63,630 bases of DNA, from the NCBI GenBank assembly GCA_944321745.1, contig CALUML010000002.1, forward strand, positions 1 through 63,630. The letters are read 5' to 3'. Below, piece after piece: positions 24,850 to 34,085 of this stretch. The first letter of the stretch is position 1. Every line of letters begins with the position of its first letter. Under the pieces are notes generated by a model. The model was not told the DNA's origin. It did no database searches and saw only the letters and a program-made list of their open reading frames with translations. A program made the position numbers and the translations under genes. Source of the DNA: an uncultured Bacteroidales bacterium. Its GTDB lineage: Bacteria > Bacteroidota > Bacteroidia > Bacteroidales > Paludibacteraceae.

Positions 24850-25135
24850 TGTTTCTTTTTATTTCAGATTTCAAATTCCAAATTTCAGATTGTTTCCCGC
24901 AGATTACGCAGACAGACGCAGATACTTCAGTTAATCCGTCATTCAACCTTCAGTTATATATTGGCACACGGAATACACAGACTGAACGGATTTACACGGA
25001 TTGACCTTTCTACTTTTTCCTTTCACCTCTGTTGTTTCCCGTGCTCCTCTGTTGTCCTACGCTAAACGCCACAAGGCCTTTGGCCTTGGATGGAGACTAT
25101 TTGCGTTGTCCGTGTCATTTGCGCATTCCCCACAT
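24850..25135. repeat. Intergenic mosaic repeats, families F, B and C (454-nt gap, left part)
   Basis: The gap starts with TTTCAGATTTCAAATTCC words (24862-24890), followed by CGCAGATTACGCAGACAGAC words (24896-24920), CACACGGAATACACAGACTG and GAACGGATTTACACGGATTG (24964-25003), and a partial family C element (25056-25088). A MITE-like element (25136-25286) completes it. No gene is supported here. Confidence 0.8.
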
Positions 25136-25286
25136 GAGGGTGTATCAAAATAGTCGTGAACACGGATGAAACAGATAAAACGGATTTGAACACTCTTGAC
25201 TATCAAGGGATGTTGAAACAGGAAATCTGTGAGAATCCGTTCAATCCGTGTTATCCGTGTGCTAAATTCCATTTTGATACACCCTC
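25136..25286. repeat. MITE-like element, copy 3 (divergent interior)
   Basis: Perfect 16-bp terminal inverted repeats GAGGGTGTATCAAAAT (25136-25151) and complement (25271-25286) enclose an interior unlike that of copies 1 and 2: GAACACGGATGAAACAGAT, AACACTCTTGACTATCAAGG, CGTTCAATCCGTGTTATCCG. Same ends with different cargo suggests the termini are the mobile or recognised part. Confidence 0.87.
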
Positions 25287-25303
25287 CTTGGGGAGGCACG
25301 ATA

Positions 25304-27628
25304 TTATTTCACCACCACCGTGATGGTTTCGCTGCAAGCCGTAGCCGGCACGTTCACAATCACTTTGTGGCCTTCGGCATCGTATTCGGCATCCACCGCC
25401 GTGCCGTTGAGCGTCACGCTGGCGGGAGCTTCGTCGCGAGCCAACAATTCGAGGCGGTAAGCCCGTTCGGTCGGCATGCCTTCGAACTGCCCTTCACGCG
25501 GGTTGATGACGCAGGTGGTCACCCCGTCGGCCGTGCGTTGGGTGATTTCGGTCGTAGTGTAGGCCGTGGCATAGTCGGAACTGTTGCCCTCGTCCTCATA
25601 GTAGCTGAAGCTGCCTTCGGCACCCGGTGCAAATTGCAGGGTAAGCGTGCCGGGGCGTTCCATGAGGCTGGACATGCCATCAGGGTTGAGCGGCACGATG
25701 GCTCCTTCGCGATAATAATAAGGAATGAGTTCGCGCCCTTCGAACGTGCGGGTGGCCACCTGACCCCCGGGCACTACTTCGCCGGTCATCACTTCATACC
25801 ACGTGCCTTCGGGGAACCATATTTCCTTCGTGCTCACGTTCGTGCCGTTGTCCGTAGCCGTGATGGGGGCGGCCAGGATGTCGTCGCCGAACATGTATTG
25901 GCCTTCATACAGGTAGGCTTCTTCCAGTTCCGGGTACTCGTAGTACATGGGGCGGCAAATGCCCACGCCGGTGTCATAGGACTGGCGAGCCATCGTGTAG
26001 ATGTAGGGCACAAGCGTATAGCGCAGGCGGATGGCATCGCGCATCTGCTCGAAGTTGGGGAACATCCAGATGCGGCGTTCGATGTGCGAAGCCGAGGTAG
26101 CGTGCGTACGCAGGAAGGGCGAGAACACGCCGTATTGTATCCAGCGCAGGTACAGCTCGGGGTCGTTGTCGCCCGCCTGGTTGTGCCCGCCGATATCGTG
26201 GCTCCAATAACCGTAGCCCACGTTGGAAGCCGTGGCCGTAAAATAAGGCTGGAAACCCAACGAACCGAAAGTCACTTCGGAGTCGCCCGAGAAACCGATG
26301 GGGTAGCGGTGGTTGCCCAGCCCGCCCCAACGGTGGAAGATAATCGGACGGCGGTCGGTGCGGTTCTGCTTCATATCGTTGAAGAACACGTGGTTTAGCC
26401 AGAACGTATTGCCCAAGTCGGGGAAGTTCTGCGCAATCATCCACTGTTGCCAGTCAAGCCACCAGAAGTCCACGCCGAGGGCTTCGTGCGGACGCAGGAT
26501 GTGCTGGAAAAACGCTTCATAGAAGTCGGGGTTCTCGATGTTCCAGCGGATGGTGCCGTCGGCGTTCGACAGGCTGTCGGCCTTGATGTCGCTGTAGCGC
26601 GTGGCCAGGTCGTCCCACAAAGCCTGGTAGTTGTCTTCCTTGGGGAACACACCGTCGGCCGGGTGCAGGTTGAGCGTGGTGTGGAGGTCTTCGCTGTGAA
26701 TCCAGTCGATGAACTCGGCGGGGTCGGGGATGAGTTCCTTGTTCCAGCTCCAGCCCGTCCATTCGGTGTTGGCGGTGCTGCCCGTCTTTCCGTTGCGGTG
26801 CCAATCCATGTCCACCACCAGCACATCCATGGGGATGTCACGCGATTTGATTTCGTTCACGATGTCCTTGAAGTCCTGTTCCGAATAACGTTGGTACTTC
26901 GAATACCAGTAGCCGAACATGAACAGGGGAGGCAACGGCATTTTGCCCGCCACGCGGGTGAAGTCGTACAACGCCTTCTTGTAGTCGTGCCCGTAACCCA
27001 TGAAGTACATATCCAGCCCTTCGGGGTCTTTCCTGGGTTCCACCCAGTCGAAGCCGAGACCATTGGTAGCAGCCTTGCCGTCGAACATGAGGCTGTAGCT
27101 GCCATCGCGACGCGGGGCTTTTTCATCAATCACCGCCCAGCCGCTGCGCGACACAAGGCCGTCTTCCAGCCAGTCGCGCACGTCGCCTTCGGCCTGGTCG
27201 AGCGTGCGGGTGGTGCCCTTCAGGTTATACGGGTCTTTCTTGCCCGGATACCATTGGATGGTTTCCCCGTTCATCTGCATGGTGATGTACAGGTTGGGGT
27301 TGCAGCGGTCGTCGTTGTAGAAAGGCGTACCCTTCAGGTAGTGCAACTCCAGCGCATCGGTCTTGATGACCACTTCGTTGCCCGTGCTGTCCACCGTAAA
27401 CTGCGGCACATCGGCAAAGTAACGGTTGATGACCACGAACGAGGCGCGGTCTTCAAATTGTTTCTTCTCGCTGTATTCCAAGCGAATCATTTCGGGCGTG
27501 AGCACGGTGAAGCGTGCATTGCCGCTCTGCACCACGGCCTTCGGATTGGCCACAGGGTTGTCCTGCGCCACAGATGACAAAGCAAACGCGACACCACACA
27601 CGGCAGTCAATAATGTTTTGATGTTCAT
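25304..27628 (-). CDS. GH31-family glycoside hydrolase
   Basis: This 774-residue protein has a Sec signal (LLTAVCGVAFALSSVAQ). An N-terminal beta-sandwich is followed by the GH31 barrel: PLPPLFMFGYWYSKYQRYSE, DIPMDVLVVDMDWHRN, the nucleophile Asp in DFWWLDWQQWM (about 391) and the acid/base Asp in GFSGDSEVTFG (about 447), then SHDIGGHN and FSPFLRTH. C-terminal beta domains follow (LTLQFAPGAEGSFSYYEDEG). Length and motifs fit alpha-glucosidase, alpha-xylosidase or alpha-galactosidase type GH31 proteins; the WWLDW variant of the usual WxDxNE site prevents a precise choice. It lies between two hairpin/repeat elements and next to the SusE/F-like pair. Confidence 0.88.
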   Translation of the reverse strand: MNIKTLLTAVCGVAFALSSVAQDNPVANPKAVVQSGNARFTVLTPEMIRLEYSEKKQFEDRASFVVINRYFADVPQFTVDSTGNEVVIKTDALELHYLKGTPFYNDDRCNPNLYITMQMNGETIQWYPGKKDPYNLKGTTRTLDQAEGDVRDWLEDGLVSRSGWAVIDEKAPRRDGSYSLMFDGKAATNGLGFDWVEPRKDPEGLDMYFMGYGHDYKKALYDFTRVAGKMPLPPLFMFGYWYSKYQRYSEQDFKDIVNEIKSRDIPMDVLVVDMDWHRNGKTGSTANTEWTGWSWNKELIPDPAEFIDWIHSEDLHTTLNLHPADGVFPKEDNYQALWDDLATRYSDIKADSLSNADGTIRWNIENPDFYEAFFQHILRPHEALGVDFWWLDWQQWMIAQNFPDLGNTFWLNHVFFNDMKQNRTDRRPIIFHRWGGLGNHRYPIGFSGDSEVTFGSLGFQPYFTATASNVGYGYWSHDIGGHNQAGDNDPELYLRWIQYGVFSPFLRTHATSASHIERRIWMFPNFEQMRDAIRLRYTLVPYIYTMARQSYDTGVGICRPMYYEYPELEEAYLYEGQYMFGDDILAAPITATDNGTNVSTKEIWFPEGTWYEVMTGEVVPGGQVATRTFEGRELIPYYYREGAIVPLNPDGMSSLMERPGTLTLQFAPGAEGSFSYYEDEGNSSDYATAYTTTEITQRTADGVTTCVINPREGQFEGMPTERAYRLELLARDEAPASVTLNGTAVDAEYDAEGHKVIVNVPATACSETITVVVK

Positions 27629-27648
27629 TTTTGTTTTAAATTACGTTG

Positions 27649-27703
27649 GTTTAGGTGTTTTTAAGAGGATAATGCTCGTAAAAGCATTATCCTCTTTCTT
27701 TAT
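27649..27703. repeat. 55-nt hairpin repeat, copy 2
   Basis: The same block as 21298-21352 (GTTTAGGTGTTTTT + 14-bp stem 27663-27676/27683-27696 + TTTCTTT), differing in one loop base. It sits 21 nt upstream of the GH31 start codon, so it would form in the GH31 leader. A half family D palindrome (GAAGGCCTTGTCTCTACATG, 27726-27745) and a CCCCCTTCAGGGGGTTGGGG word (27774-27793) complete the gap. Confidence 0.8.
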
Positions 27704-27794
27704 GTATATATGTTTCTTGACGCGTGAAGGCCTTGTCTCTACATGTCAACAAGCAGTGCTATTATCTCCAATGCCCCCTTCAGGGGGTTGGGGG

Positions 27795-28835
27795 TCAATC
27801 GCACACTTCCTGGTCGGTCGTGGTGGGGCCGTTCACCTTCAGGATGTCCGGGCCGCCGTTGGGGTTGGGCACGAACTCGTAGGTGTCGATGCACATCTTG
27901 CGCGGCTGCACCGCCGTGGGGGTGTTGTGTGCATGGTAGATGATGATGTTGCATCCCGAGGGCTTCGTGATGAACGAGTGATGCCCCGTACCGGCCAATT
28001 CATCGTTGCCGATGAGGATGGGGTTGCCTTCGTAGCGCGTCCACGGACCCATGGGGCTGTCGGACGTGGCGTAACCCACCGCGTATTTCGGGCTTTGATA
28101 GCCGTTGCCCGAATAGGTGAGGTAATACGTGCCGTTGTGCTTCAGCACGAACGGGCCTTCGTTCACCCGCGCCTGCACCTGTTCCCACGGTTGCGCCGTG
28201 GCATCGTTCGCGCCGAGGCAGTGCGTGAGGGTTTCTTCCTTGATGGAGCGCATGTCGTCGTTCAGCTCCGCCACCCATATCTCGTTGCCATTGGTGAAGC
28301 GCACGTAGTACAGGTACTTCGTGCCATCGTCGTCAATGAACAGGTGGGTATCGATTTCGCCCGCATCGTGGAAAGGCACTTGCTCGGCCTGGGTCTGCGT
28401 GAACGGACCGGTGGGGTTGTTGGCCGTGGCTACCGAAATGCGTTCGTTGGCCGAGTAGAACATATAAAACTTGCCATCGATGTAGTACACCTCAGGAGCC
28501 CAGAACCATTTGTCTCCGAACACATCATCCTTGTGCAGGGCGTAGCCGTTGGTGGCACCCCGGGCATCCGTCCACTTGGCCAGGTTGGTGGAGATGTACA
28601 CCTTGATACCATCTTCACCGCCCGTGCCGTAGAGGTAATATTGCCCGTCATGATACAGCACATAGGGGTCGGCGCAGTCGGGCACCAGGCCTTTCACGTT
28701 GTTGTAGGTGCGGCTCACCGTGGGAGTCGTGCCTCCCTCGCCGCCGTTTTCGCCGTTGCCATTCGGTTCGTTGCCGTTGCAGGCCGCCAACCCCAGCGGG
28801 AGCAGGCCGATTAAAAGATAATTGAACAGTTTCAT
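27795..28835 (-). CDS. GH43-family glycosidase lipoprotein
   Basis: This 346-residue protein has a lipobox (LGLAAC, Cys19) and a Gly/Asn-rich linker (GNEPNGNGENGGEGG) that would hold the domain off the membrane. GH43 residues in order: Asp of DCADPYVLYHDGQYYLYGTG (base), Asp of GEIDTHLFIDDDG (modulator), Glu of NEGPFVLKHNGTYYLTYSG (acid). It is a single propeller, paralogous to the enzyme at 841-1803. Surface-exposed arabinofuranosidase-like action is the likely role. The stop codon follows a CCCCCTTCAGGGGG-type repeat by two bases. Confidence 0.88.
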   Translation of the reverse strand: MKLFNYLLIGLLPLGLAACNGNEPNGNGENGGEGGTTPTVSRTYNNVKGLVPDCADPYVLYHDGQYYLYGTGGEDGIKVYISTNLAKWTDARGATNGYALHKDDVFGDKWFWAPEVYYIDGKFYMFYSANERISVATANNPTGPFTQTQAEQVPFHDAGEIDTHLFIDDDGTKYLYYVRFTNGNEIWVAELNDDMRSIKEETLTHCLGANDATAQPWEQVQARVNEGPFVLKHNGTYYLTYSGNGYQSPKYAVGYATSDSPMGPWTRYEGNPILIGNDELAGTGHHSFITKPSGCNIIIYHAHNTPTAVQPRKMCIDTYEFVPNPNGGPDILKVNGPTTTDQEVCD

Positions 28836-28841
28836 CTTGCT

Positions 28842-28970
28842 GAGTTACAAGTTACAATAGTTACAAGTAAGCTACAAGCTACGAGCTACAAGCTACAAGT
28901 ACCATTCGGTCTATGTAGGAAGCCTCAGCGGCTATGACTTGTAACTCGTAACTTGTAGCTCGTAGCTTAT
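28842..28970. repeat. Intergenic mosaic repeat, family E
   Basis: Strings of GTTACAAGTTACAATAG, GCTACAAGCTACGAGCTACA and CTTGTAACTCGTAACTTGTA words run in both orientations, so the two halves can fold on each other. Similar strings lie at 15575-15610, 18770-18797, 32226-32348 and 62483-62530. Confidence 0.83.
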
Positions 28971-28971
28971 A

Positions 28972-30978
28972 TTATTTTACTACTACTTTCGTGATGTACT
29001 GACCGCCATCGGCTGCCAGCACTTCTACCAGGTAGATACCGGTTTGCGGCAGTTGCAATTCGATGTTGTCGTTAAAAGCAGCCGTGTTAAGACGGGCACC
29101 GCTGATGCTATATACATTGACGGTCTGCGCTTCGCCTTGCATACCTACGATGCTCAGCGTGTTGTCGTTCACGAACACGGCGGGGTTGTAGCCCGACACG
29201 CTTTCCACGCCGGAAGCACCTACTGTAAACGTTTGCTTGGCAGCAAATGCACCGCTGAAGCCAGAAGCGTCAATGGCTTGTACCGTCCATTCGTATGTAC
29301 CGGCAGGCAGATTGTACAGGTTGTAGGTCGTAGCCGTGGAAACATTTCCCAAACGACCGCCAAAGCATTCGCCTGTTTCCGGATTCGACATCGGGTTATA
29401 CAGCCATTTGCCTGTCGTTACGTTCTTCAATGCCAAGTTCCACGTAAGGCCACGCTTTCCGGCCAAACTTGCAGGAGCCGACCAAGAGAAGGTAATCATC
29501 ACTTCTTCCCCATTATCTATCGCTACATTATTCAATACCGGGGCTTCCATATCCGAAACAGGAGTTGCTACAGAGTTGCTAACCCAGCCTGTCATACGAC
29601 GGCCTCCTTCATCTCCAACCTTAGCACCATGTCCGCATTCGAGCAAATCAGGACGTCCGTCTCCATTCAAGTCAGCCACACGATAGCTTTGCTCTGAAAC
29701 GCCCCAGAAAGCATAATCCGAACCGGTGGCTTGCGTAAAGCTAAAGGGATTTTCGGCATCGCCAAGGTAGAGCTTGGTTGCTTGTATGTTGTTCGGAGCA
29801 TCCCAACCACCAGAGATGAAGTCGAGCGTACCATCGCCATTCCAATCCACCCACGTAGTACCGTTGCCAAAGTAACCATCGCGAGCCACTTCTACCATAA
29901 ACCGTTCTTCCAAGCCAGTTCCATTCAAGTTCCTGTACACACGGTTGGGGCGGTCGTTGGTTTCACCCGAGCAGAGGTAACCATCGCCGTGGTGCAACAA
30001 ATCCAGGTAACCGTCACCATCTATGTCAGCCCAAGAGCAAGTGCCGTTCGACTTTTCAAACGAAACGCCGTTTTCACCCAAGTTATATTCAAAGAAATTC
30101 AGACCATCGTCGTTCTTGAACAAACGGGAGAAACGCTGACTGTCGCCCGTCTGATTGCCATTGTCACATTCGTTGGCTTCGTTGCCACCGTTCATCCAAA
30201 TGTCGGGAGTGCCGTCACGGTCGAAGTCGATCACCGTCACTTCCGGTTCATTGATGCGATACTCGGTCGTCCCGGCAAAGAAGTTTTCATCGGGCGTGAA
30301 CGTACCATCGGCATTTTGGAAATAAATTACCTTATTGTTGCGGAACGAACCGGGGATTTCTTCCTTCACCGGGTTATTATTTTCGTCAAGTACAGGCTGC
30401 CCATTTTCATCTAACTTATCACGACGACCAACCGTATAGTTGGCGAAGAAATAATAATCCAGCAAGCCGTCCAGGTTGAAATCAGCAAAACCACAGGAAG
30501 TGAACTTATCGATGTTCACCGTCGTCATGCCTTCTTCGCCTTCACGAGTCAGTACCTCGTAGCTTTCGATGATGGGATATTGTTCCCGCGATGCCGCCGT
30601 GAACACGCCGTTGCCGTCATTCAGCGCAATACCCCTCTTTTCCGCAGTACCGCTCCAAGTGGCATAAATCACATCCAAGTCGCCGTCGCCGTCGATGTCG
30701 CCCAATGCGATATCGCCAATCAATCCTTTTACGAAAGGACAGGCCTCCGTTTGCTTCGTAAAATTGCCTTGGCCGTCATTCAGCATGATCCAGGCATTTT
30801 CTTCACCCGCAAACAGGATGTCCAAATCGCCGTCACCATCAATGTCGCCCACGGCAAAATCGCCTTTCCAAGCGGCCATACCGTCTTCTTTCGTTCCAAA
30901 ATCATGATACTCGTCTGCCCTTACGCCCAACGAGCACGTTGCCGCCAATGCGGCTGCAAAGAATAAAATTTTCTTCAT
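28972..30978 (-). CDS. Secreted FG-GAP/VCBS-repeat protein with T9SS-like C-terminal domain
   Basis: This 668-residue protein has a Sec signal (ILFFAAALAATCSLGVRA) and no lipobox. Many DxDGDGxLD-type Ca-binding repeats (DIDGDGDLDILFAG, DIDGDGDLDVIYAT, DFNLDGLLDYYFFA, DFDRDGTPDIWMNG, DIDGDGYLDLLHHG, DWNGDGTLDFISGG, DLNGDGRPDLLECG) build a propeller. A fibronectin-III-like domain follows (FSWSAPASLAGKRGLTWNLA) and then a sorting-domain-like end (VNVYSISGARLN..LPQTGIYLVEVLA..YITKVVVK). It is immediately downstream of the first GH43 of the operon. Likely a surface glycan-binding or structural protein; there is no evident catalytic site. Confidence 0.83.
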   Translation of the reverse strand: MKKILFFAAALAATCSLGVRADEYHDFGTKEDGMAAWKGDFAVGDIDGDGDLDILFAGEENAWIMLNDGQGNFTKQTEACPFVKGLIGDIALGDIDGDGDLDVIYATWSGTAEKRGIALNDGNGVFTAASREQYPIIESYEVLTREGEEGMTTVNIDKFTSCGFADFNLDGLLDYYFFANYTVGRRDKLDENGQPVLDENNNPVKEEIPGSFRNNKVIYFQNADGTFTPDENFFAGTTEYRINEPEVTVIDFDRDGTPDIWMNGGNEANECDNGNQTGDSQRFSRLFKNDDGLNFFEYNLGENGVSFEKSNGTCSWADIDGDGYLDLLHHGDGYLCSGETNDRPNRVYRNLNGTGLEERFMVEVARDGYFGNGTTWVDWNGDGTLDFISGGWDAPNNIQATKLYLGDAENPFSFTQATGSDYAFWGVSEQSYRVADLNGDGRPDLLECGHGAKVGDEGGRRMTGWVSNSVATPVSDMEAPVLNNVAIDNGEEVMITFSWSAPASLAGKRGLTWNLALKNVTTGKWLYNPMSNPETGECFGGRLGNVSTATTYNLYNLPAGTYEWTVQAIDASGFSGAFAAKQTFTVGASGVESVSGYNPAVFVNDNTLSIVGMQGEAQTVNVYSISGARLNTAAFNDNIELQLPQTGIYLVEVLAADGGQYITKVVVK

Positions 30979-31017
30979 GACAATTTGTTTTTAATTATTG
31001 TTTTTTATTGATGGACT

Positions 31018-31048
31018 GGCTGGCAACCCCGTTGGAGGTTGACCAGCC
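31018..31048. terminator. Intercistronic hairpin downstream of GH43
   Basis: GGCTGGCAACC (31018-31028) pairs with GGTTGACCAGCC (31037-31048), with one bulged base. It lies in the 84-nt gap between the GH43 stop and the FG-GAP start. No U-tract follows on the coding strand, so attenuation or RNA processing is as likely as full termination. Confidence 0.5.
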
Positions 31049-31062
31049 AATCTGATTGTTAT

Positions 31063-32220
31063 TTAGTTCACCATCGCGCTTCCAAAGTCGGGAGACCTCT
31101 TGGGCGTGTTGCTAGGCTTGCCTTCCAGGCTTGTCCCGGCATTAACCACCGGCCAACCATCTACCCAAGTGATTTCATCCAGCATGAGCGGACGACGAGT
31201 TGCCCCTCCTTCGAGCAGGCCATTGCCTTTTGAAATATCCACGGCGTGATAAGGAATGAAGTAATGCCCTACACTATCCGTAAAGATTTCAGCGTTGTGC
31301 CCGGGTCCCACAAAGCCAAGGCTGGCATCGCCCGTGAGGAACGCTTTGCCTTCCACACCGTTGGTCTTAATATCCTGCCCGCTTTCGTTCAGATACGGAC
31401 CTAAAATATCCGTAGAACGCGCCACTTTCACCCGATATTTGCTGTCAGCTCCTTCGCAGCAGCTTCCCATCGAACCGAAGAAATAAAAATAGCCGTCATG
31501 CTCGTAAATATAAGTCGCTTCATACAAGTTGTTGGCTATCTGCTGGGGCACCGCACCCGCCTTGATTGTCTTTTCATCCTGCATCTGGATTGCATAAATG
31601 CCTTGGAAGCTGCCCCAGAACAAGTAGCTCCGTTCATTACGACCTGAGCCGGTCGTGATAAAGAAGGGGTCAATGCTGTTGCCCACTCCTATTTCTTGGG
31701 AACGAAGTATCTTGCCTTGATCCGTAAACGGTCCTTCCGGGCTGGCCGCCGTGGCTACCCCGATGCCCGGGTCTGAATCGCCCCACGTGGACAGGCTATA
31801 ATAAAGGTAATACTGCCCATCCTGCCCTTGGTAGATTTGCGGCGCCCACACACCGGCACCATTGGTCCCCCAGTTGGGTTTCGTTTCGTCTGTAAACGCA
31901 TCGCCCACATACACCCAGTTCACCAAGTCATTAGACTTGACAATGGCCACAATATGGTGCGTTTCTCCATTAACGGCATCAGCGGCATCCCACGTATCTT
32001 CCGTGCCATAGGCATAGAACGTGCCATTGGCCGTGCGCACCACGGTGGGGTCGGCCAATACCGGCTTGAACACCGGGTTGGTATAAGTCGTATCGGGCAG
32101 GTAGGAAGGATCGTCCCAAATAATTTTACGCTCCTCATATTCCGATTCGCAGGCCACCATGACACCGAGTGCCACGGCCACCATGCCCAGGCCTGCTGCT
32201 AATATCCATTTCTTGTTCAT
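31063..32220 (-). CDS. GH43-family glycosidase lipoprotein (arabinanase-like)
   Basis: This 385-residue lipoprotein (GVMVACES lipobox) is the first enzyme after SusD, a position often taken by the surface endo-enzyme of a PUL. GH43 residues: Asp of VLADPTVVRTANGTFYAYGT (base), Asp of GNSIDPFFI (modulator), Glu of NLYEATYIYEHDGYFYFFGS (acid). The SCCEGADSKYRVKVARS segment and VGPGHNAEIF (metal/His site) fit the arabinan endo-1,5-alpha-arabinanase-like group of GH43 (subfamilies 4-6 type). The truncated gene at 1-461 shares its opening motif. Endo-arabinanase activity is a good guess; the exact linkage is not determined by sequence. Confidence 0.87.
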   Translation of the reverse strand: MNKKWILAAGLGMVAVALGVMVACESEYEERKIIWDDPSYLPDTTYTNPVFKPVLADPTVVRTANGTFYAYGTEDTWDAADAVNGETHHIVAIVKSNDLVNWVYVGDAFTDETKPNWGTNGAGVWAPQIYQGQDGQYYLYYSLSTWGDSDPGIGVATAASPEGPFTDQGKILRSQEIGVGNSIDPFFITTGSGRNERSYLFWGSFQGIYAIQMQDEKTIKAGAVPQQIANNLYEATYIYEHDGYFYFFGSMGSCCEGADSKYRVKVARSTDILGPYLNESGQDIKTNGVEGKAFLTGDASLGFVGPGHNAEIFTDSVGHYFIPYHAVDISKGNGLLEGGATRRPLMLDEITWVDGWPVVNAGTSLEGKPSNTPKRSPDFGSAMVN

Positions 32221-32225
32221 AATTC

Positions 32226-32348
32226 TTAGTTGTTAGTTATGAGTTACAAGTTAGTAGTGAGCTACAAGCTACGAGTTACGAGCTACAAGTTAGTTACAAG
32301 GGCGAAAGCCTCAGAGCGTACGCACTTGTAGCTCGTAACTTGTAGCTG
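32226..32348. repeat. Intergenic mosaic repeat, family E
   Basis: GTTAGTTATGAGTTACAAG, GCTACAAGCTACGAGTTACG and CACTTGTAGCTCGTAACTTG words in both orientations fill the gap between SusD and the GH43. The gap could form a long stem because the right half is largely complementary to the left. Confidence 0.82.
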
Positions 32349-32352
32349 AATT

Positions 32353-33999
32353 TTACCATCCCGGGTTTTGTTCCAATCCATCGACCAGCGGCAATTCGCG
32401 CGTGGGCACAGGGTAACGGAAGTACTTGTTGCCATCACGTTCGTAATTGAAGTTGTTAAACTCGGCATCACGGCCACGCAGCCATTCAAGCGGCGACTTG
32501 CCTTCTATCTGGTAGCTGTCCACCATGGTTTCCTTGATGCCATCGCCATCCTTGTCGCGGAAGAACCAGCGATCGAGGTCGGGCCAACGCCAAAACTCAC
32601 CCGCCAATTCGCAAGTACGTTCGTGCATGATTTGGATACGCATCTTATCCTTCGTGTCGAAAGCCGAGGCCGGATAAATGGTCGAAGGCAACGAGGGCAT
32701 GTTCACACGGCTGCGCACCACGTTGATGTCCGCCAAGATGTCCGCTTGCGGCATACCCAGTTCGTTCATGGCTTCGGCACGCATCAGGTGAATGTCCGCC
32801 AAACGAATCAAACGAATGTTGATACCATTGTTAGAGTGCGTTTCAGCGAAGTCTGCACCTTGACGCCATTGCGTGTACTTCTTCCAATAAGCCATGTTGT
32901 TGGCAATGCCGTATTCGCTCAATGTCTGCCCATAATACAGCGTCTGGTCGGTCGGGTCATTATAGTAAAGGGTGGCACGCATACGGGGGTCGGGCGCACC
33001 GGAAGCCTGGCTTTCGCGTTCGAACTCCTGCTTCACGCTGTAACGTGCGTAACCGTCCTTATAAGCCTGCTCATTACCAGCCTTGGTCTTGAAAGGCAAG
33101 CCGTAGAACTTGGCCAGCTCGTGGCACAGCTGGCTCACACCGCCCGCATCGGGTGCAAATTGGAGTTCAAACACCGACTCGGCGTTGAATTCGGTTGCCT
33201 CGTTGAAGTTGTCTTCGTAGTTCACACCAGCCACCGTGTACAGACCACTATTGATGACGGAGTCGCAATAGAGCTTCATTTCCGTCCAATAGGTACGGGC
33301 CTTAGCGTCATCGTTCATTTCGTAGCATCCTGCCAACTGTCCCGCCGTCTTGGCGAGCATGGCCCATGATGCGCCTTGGGTGATACGTCCCAAGTCGGCC
33401 TTGTCCCAGCTAGGAGGCGTACGTTTCGCTGCTTCGAGGAAAGCCTTACGGGCTTCTTCGAACAAGGCGGTTTGCTCCAATATCTCATAGCCTTGGTTGT
33501 ATTCCGACATATCCGGCACCAACGGAGCCGGACCACGACCATAAATGACGGCGATATTGAACAAGCCGAGCCCGCGCAGGAAATGCGCCTGCCCCATGAT
33601 TTGTTCTTTTCTCTGCGGGTCGTCAAACTCTACATCGGCACCGTTGTACAACACTTGGTTGGCCCAGAAAATGCCTTTATAGATATCAAGCCATGTGAAG
33701 TACACTGAGTTGGAAGTCAGGTTGGTCAGGAAGTTACTACCCGACTGGAATTCATCCGAAGGCGACTCGGTATAGCCTTCGTCCGAACGCTGGGTAAGGA
33801 GCATGTACAGATAACGGCGGTATTCCCCGTTGAAGCGCAACGCACGGTAGGCGGCATTCAATCCATCATTGACCTCCTCCTCGTTCGTCCAATACGTATC
33901 AGCATCCGGCAGGTTGGGATTCTTTTGCTCCAACAATCCTTCGCAAGAAACCATGCCCAACCCGGCTGCCAACAATAAAATATATTTTATCTTCGACAT
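32353..33999 (-). CDS. susD: SusD/RagB-family glycan-binding lipoprotein
   Basis: This 548-residue lipoprotein (lipobox GMVSC, Cys19) begins ENPNLPD..YWTNEEEVNDGLNAAY, the usual SusD opening with TPR-like helices, and ends with the SusD C-terminal block (RWPDLDRWFF..PLEWLRGRDAEFN..RYPVPTRELPLV..NPGW). It forms the lid of the SusC transporter and captures glycan at the cell surface. It lies 87 nt downstream of SusC. Binding residues cannot be assigned without a structure. Confidence 0.95.
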   Translation of the reverse strand: MSKIKYILLLAAGLGMVSCEGLLEQKNPNLPDADTYWTNEEEVNDGLNAAYRALRFNGEYRRYLYMLLTQRSDEGYTESPSDEFQSGSNFLTNLTSNSVYFTWLDIYKGIFWANQVLYNGADVEFDDPQRKEQIMGQAHFLRGLGLFNIAVIYGRGPAPLVPDMSEYNQGYEILEQTALFEEARKAFLEAAKRTPPSWDKADLGRITQGASWAMLAKTAGQLAGCYEMNDDAKARTYWTEMKLYCDSVINSGLYTVAGVNYEDNFNEATEFNAESVFELQFAPDAGGVSQLCHELAKFYGLPFKTKAGNEQAYKDGYARYSVKQEFERESQASGAPDPRMRATLYYNDPTDQTLYYGQTLSEYGIANNMAYWKKYTQWRQGADFAETHSNNGINIRLIRLADIHLMRAEAMNELGMPQADILADINVVRSRVNMPSLPSTIYPASAFDTKDKMRIQIMHERTCELAGEFWRWPDLDRWFFRDKDGDGIKETMVDSYQIEGKSPLEWLRGRDAEFNNFNYERDGNKYFRYPVPTRELPLVDGLEQNPGW

Positions 34000-34004
34000 A
34001 TGAT

Positions 34005-34085
34005 GTTATTTACTATTTGACAATTGACTATTTACTATTTGCATATCTGCTCATTTGCATATTAGCATATCAGCACATCTGCACA
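34005..34085. repeat. Intergenic mosaic repeat between susC and susD
   Basis: TTTACTATTTGACAATTGAC and GCATATCTGCTCATTTGCAT / ATTAGCATATCAGCACATC words fill the 86-nt gap almost completely, again as 8-10-nt words with small changes. Confidence 0.8.
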
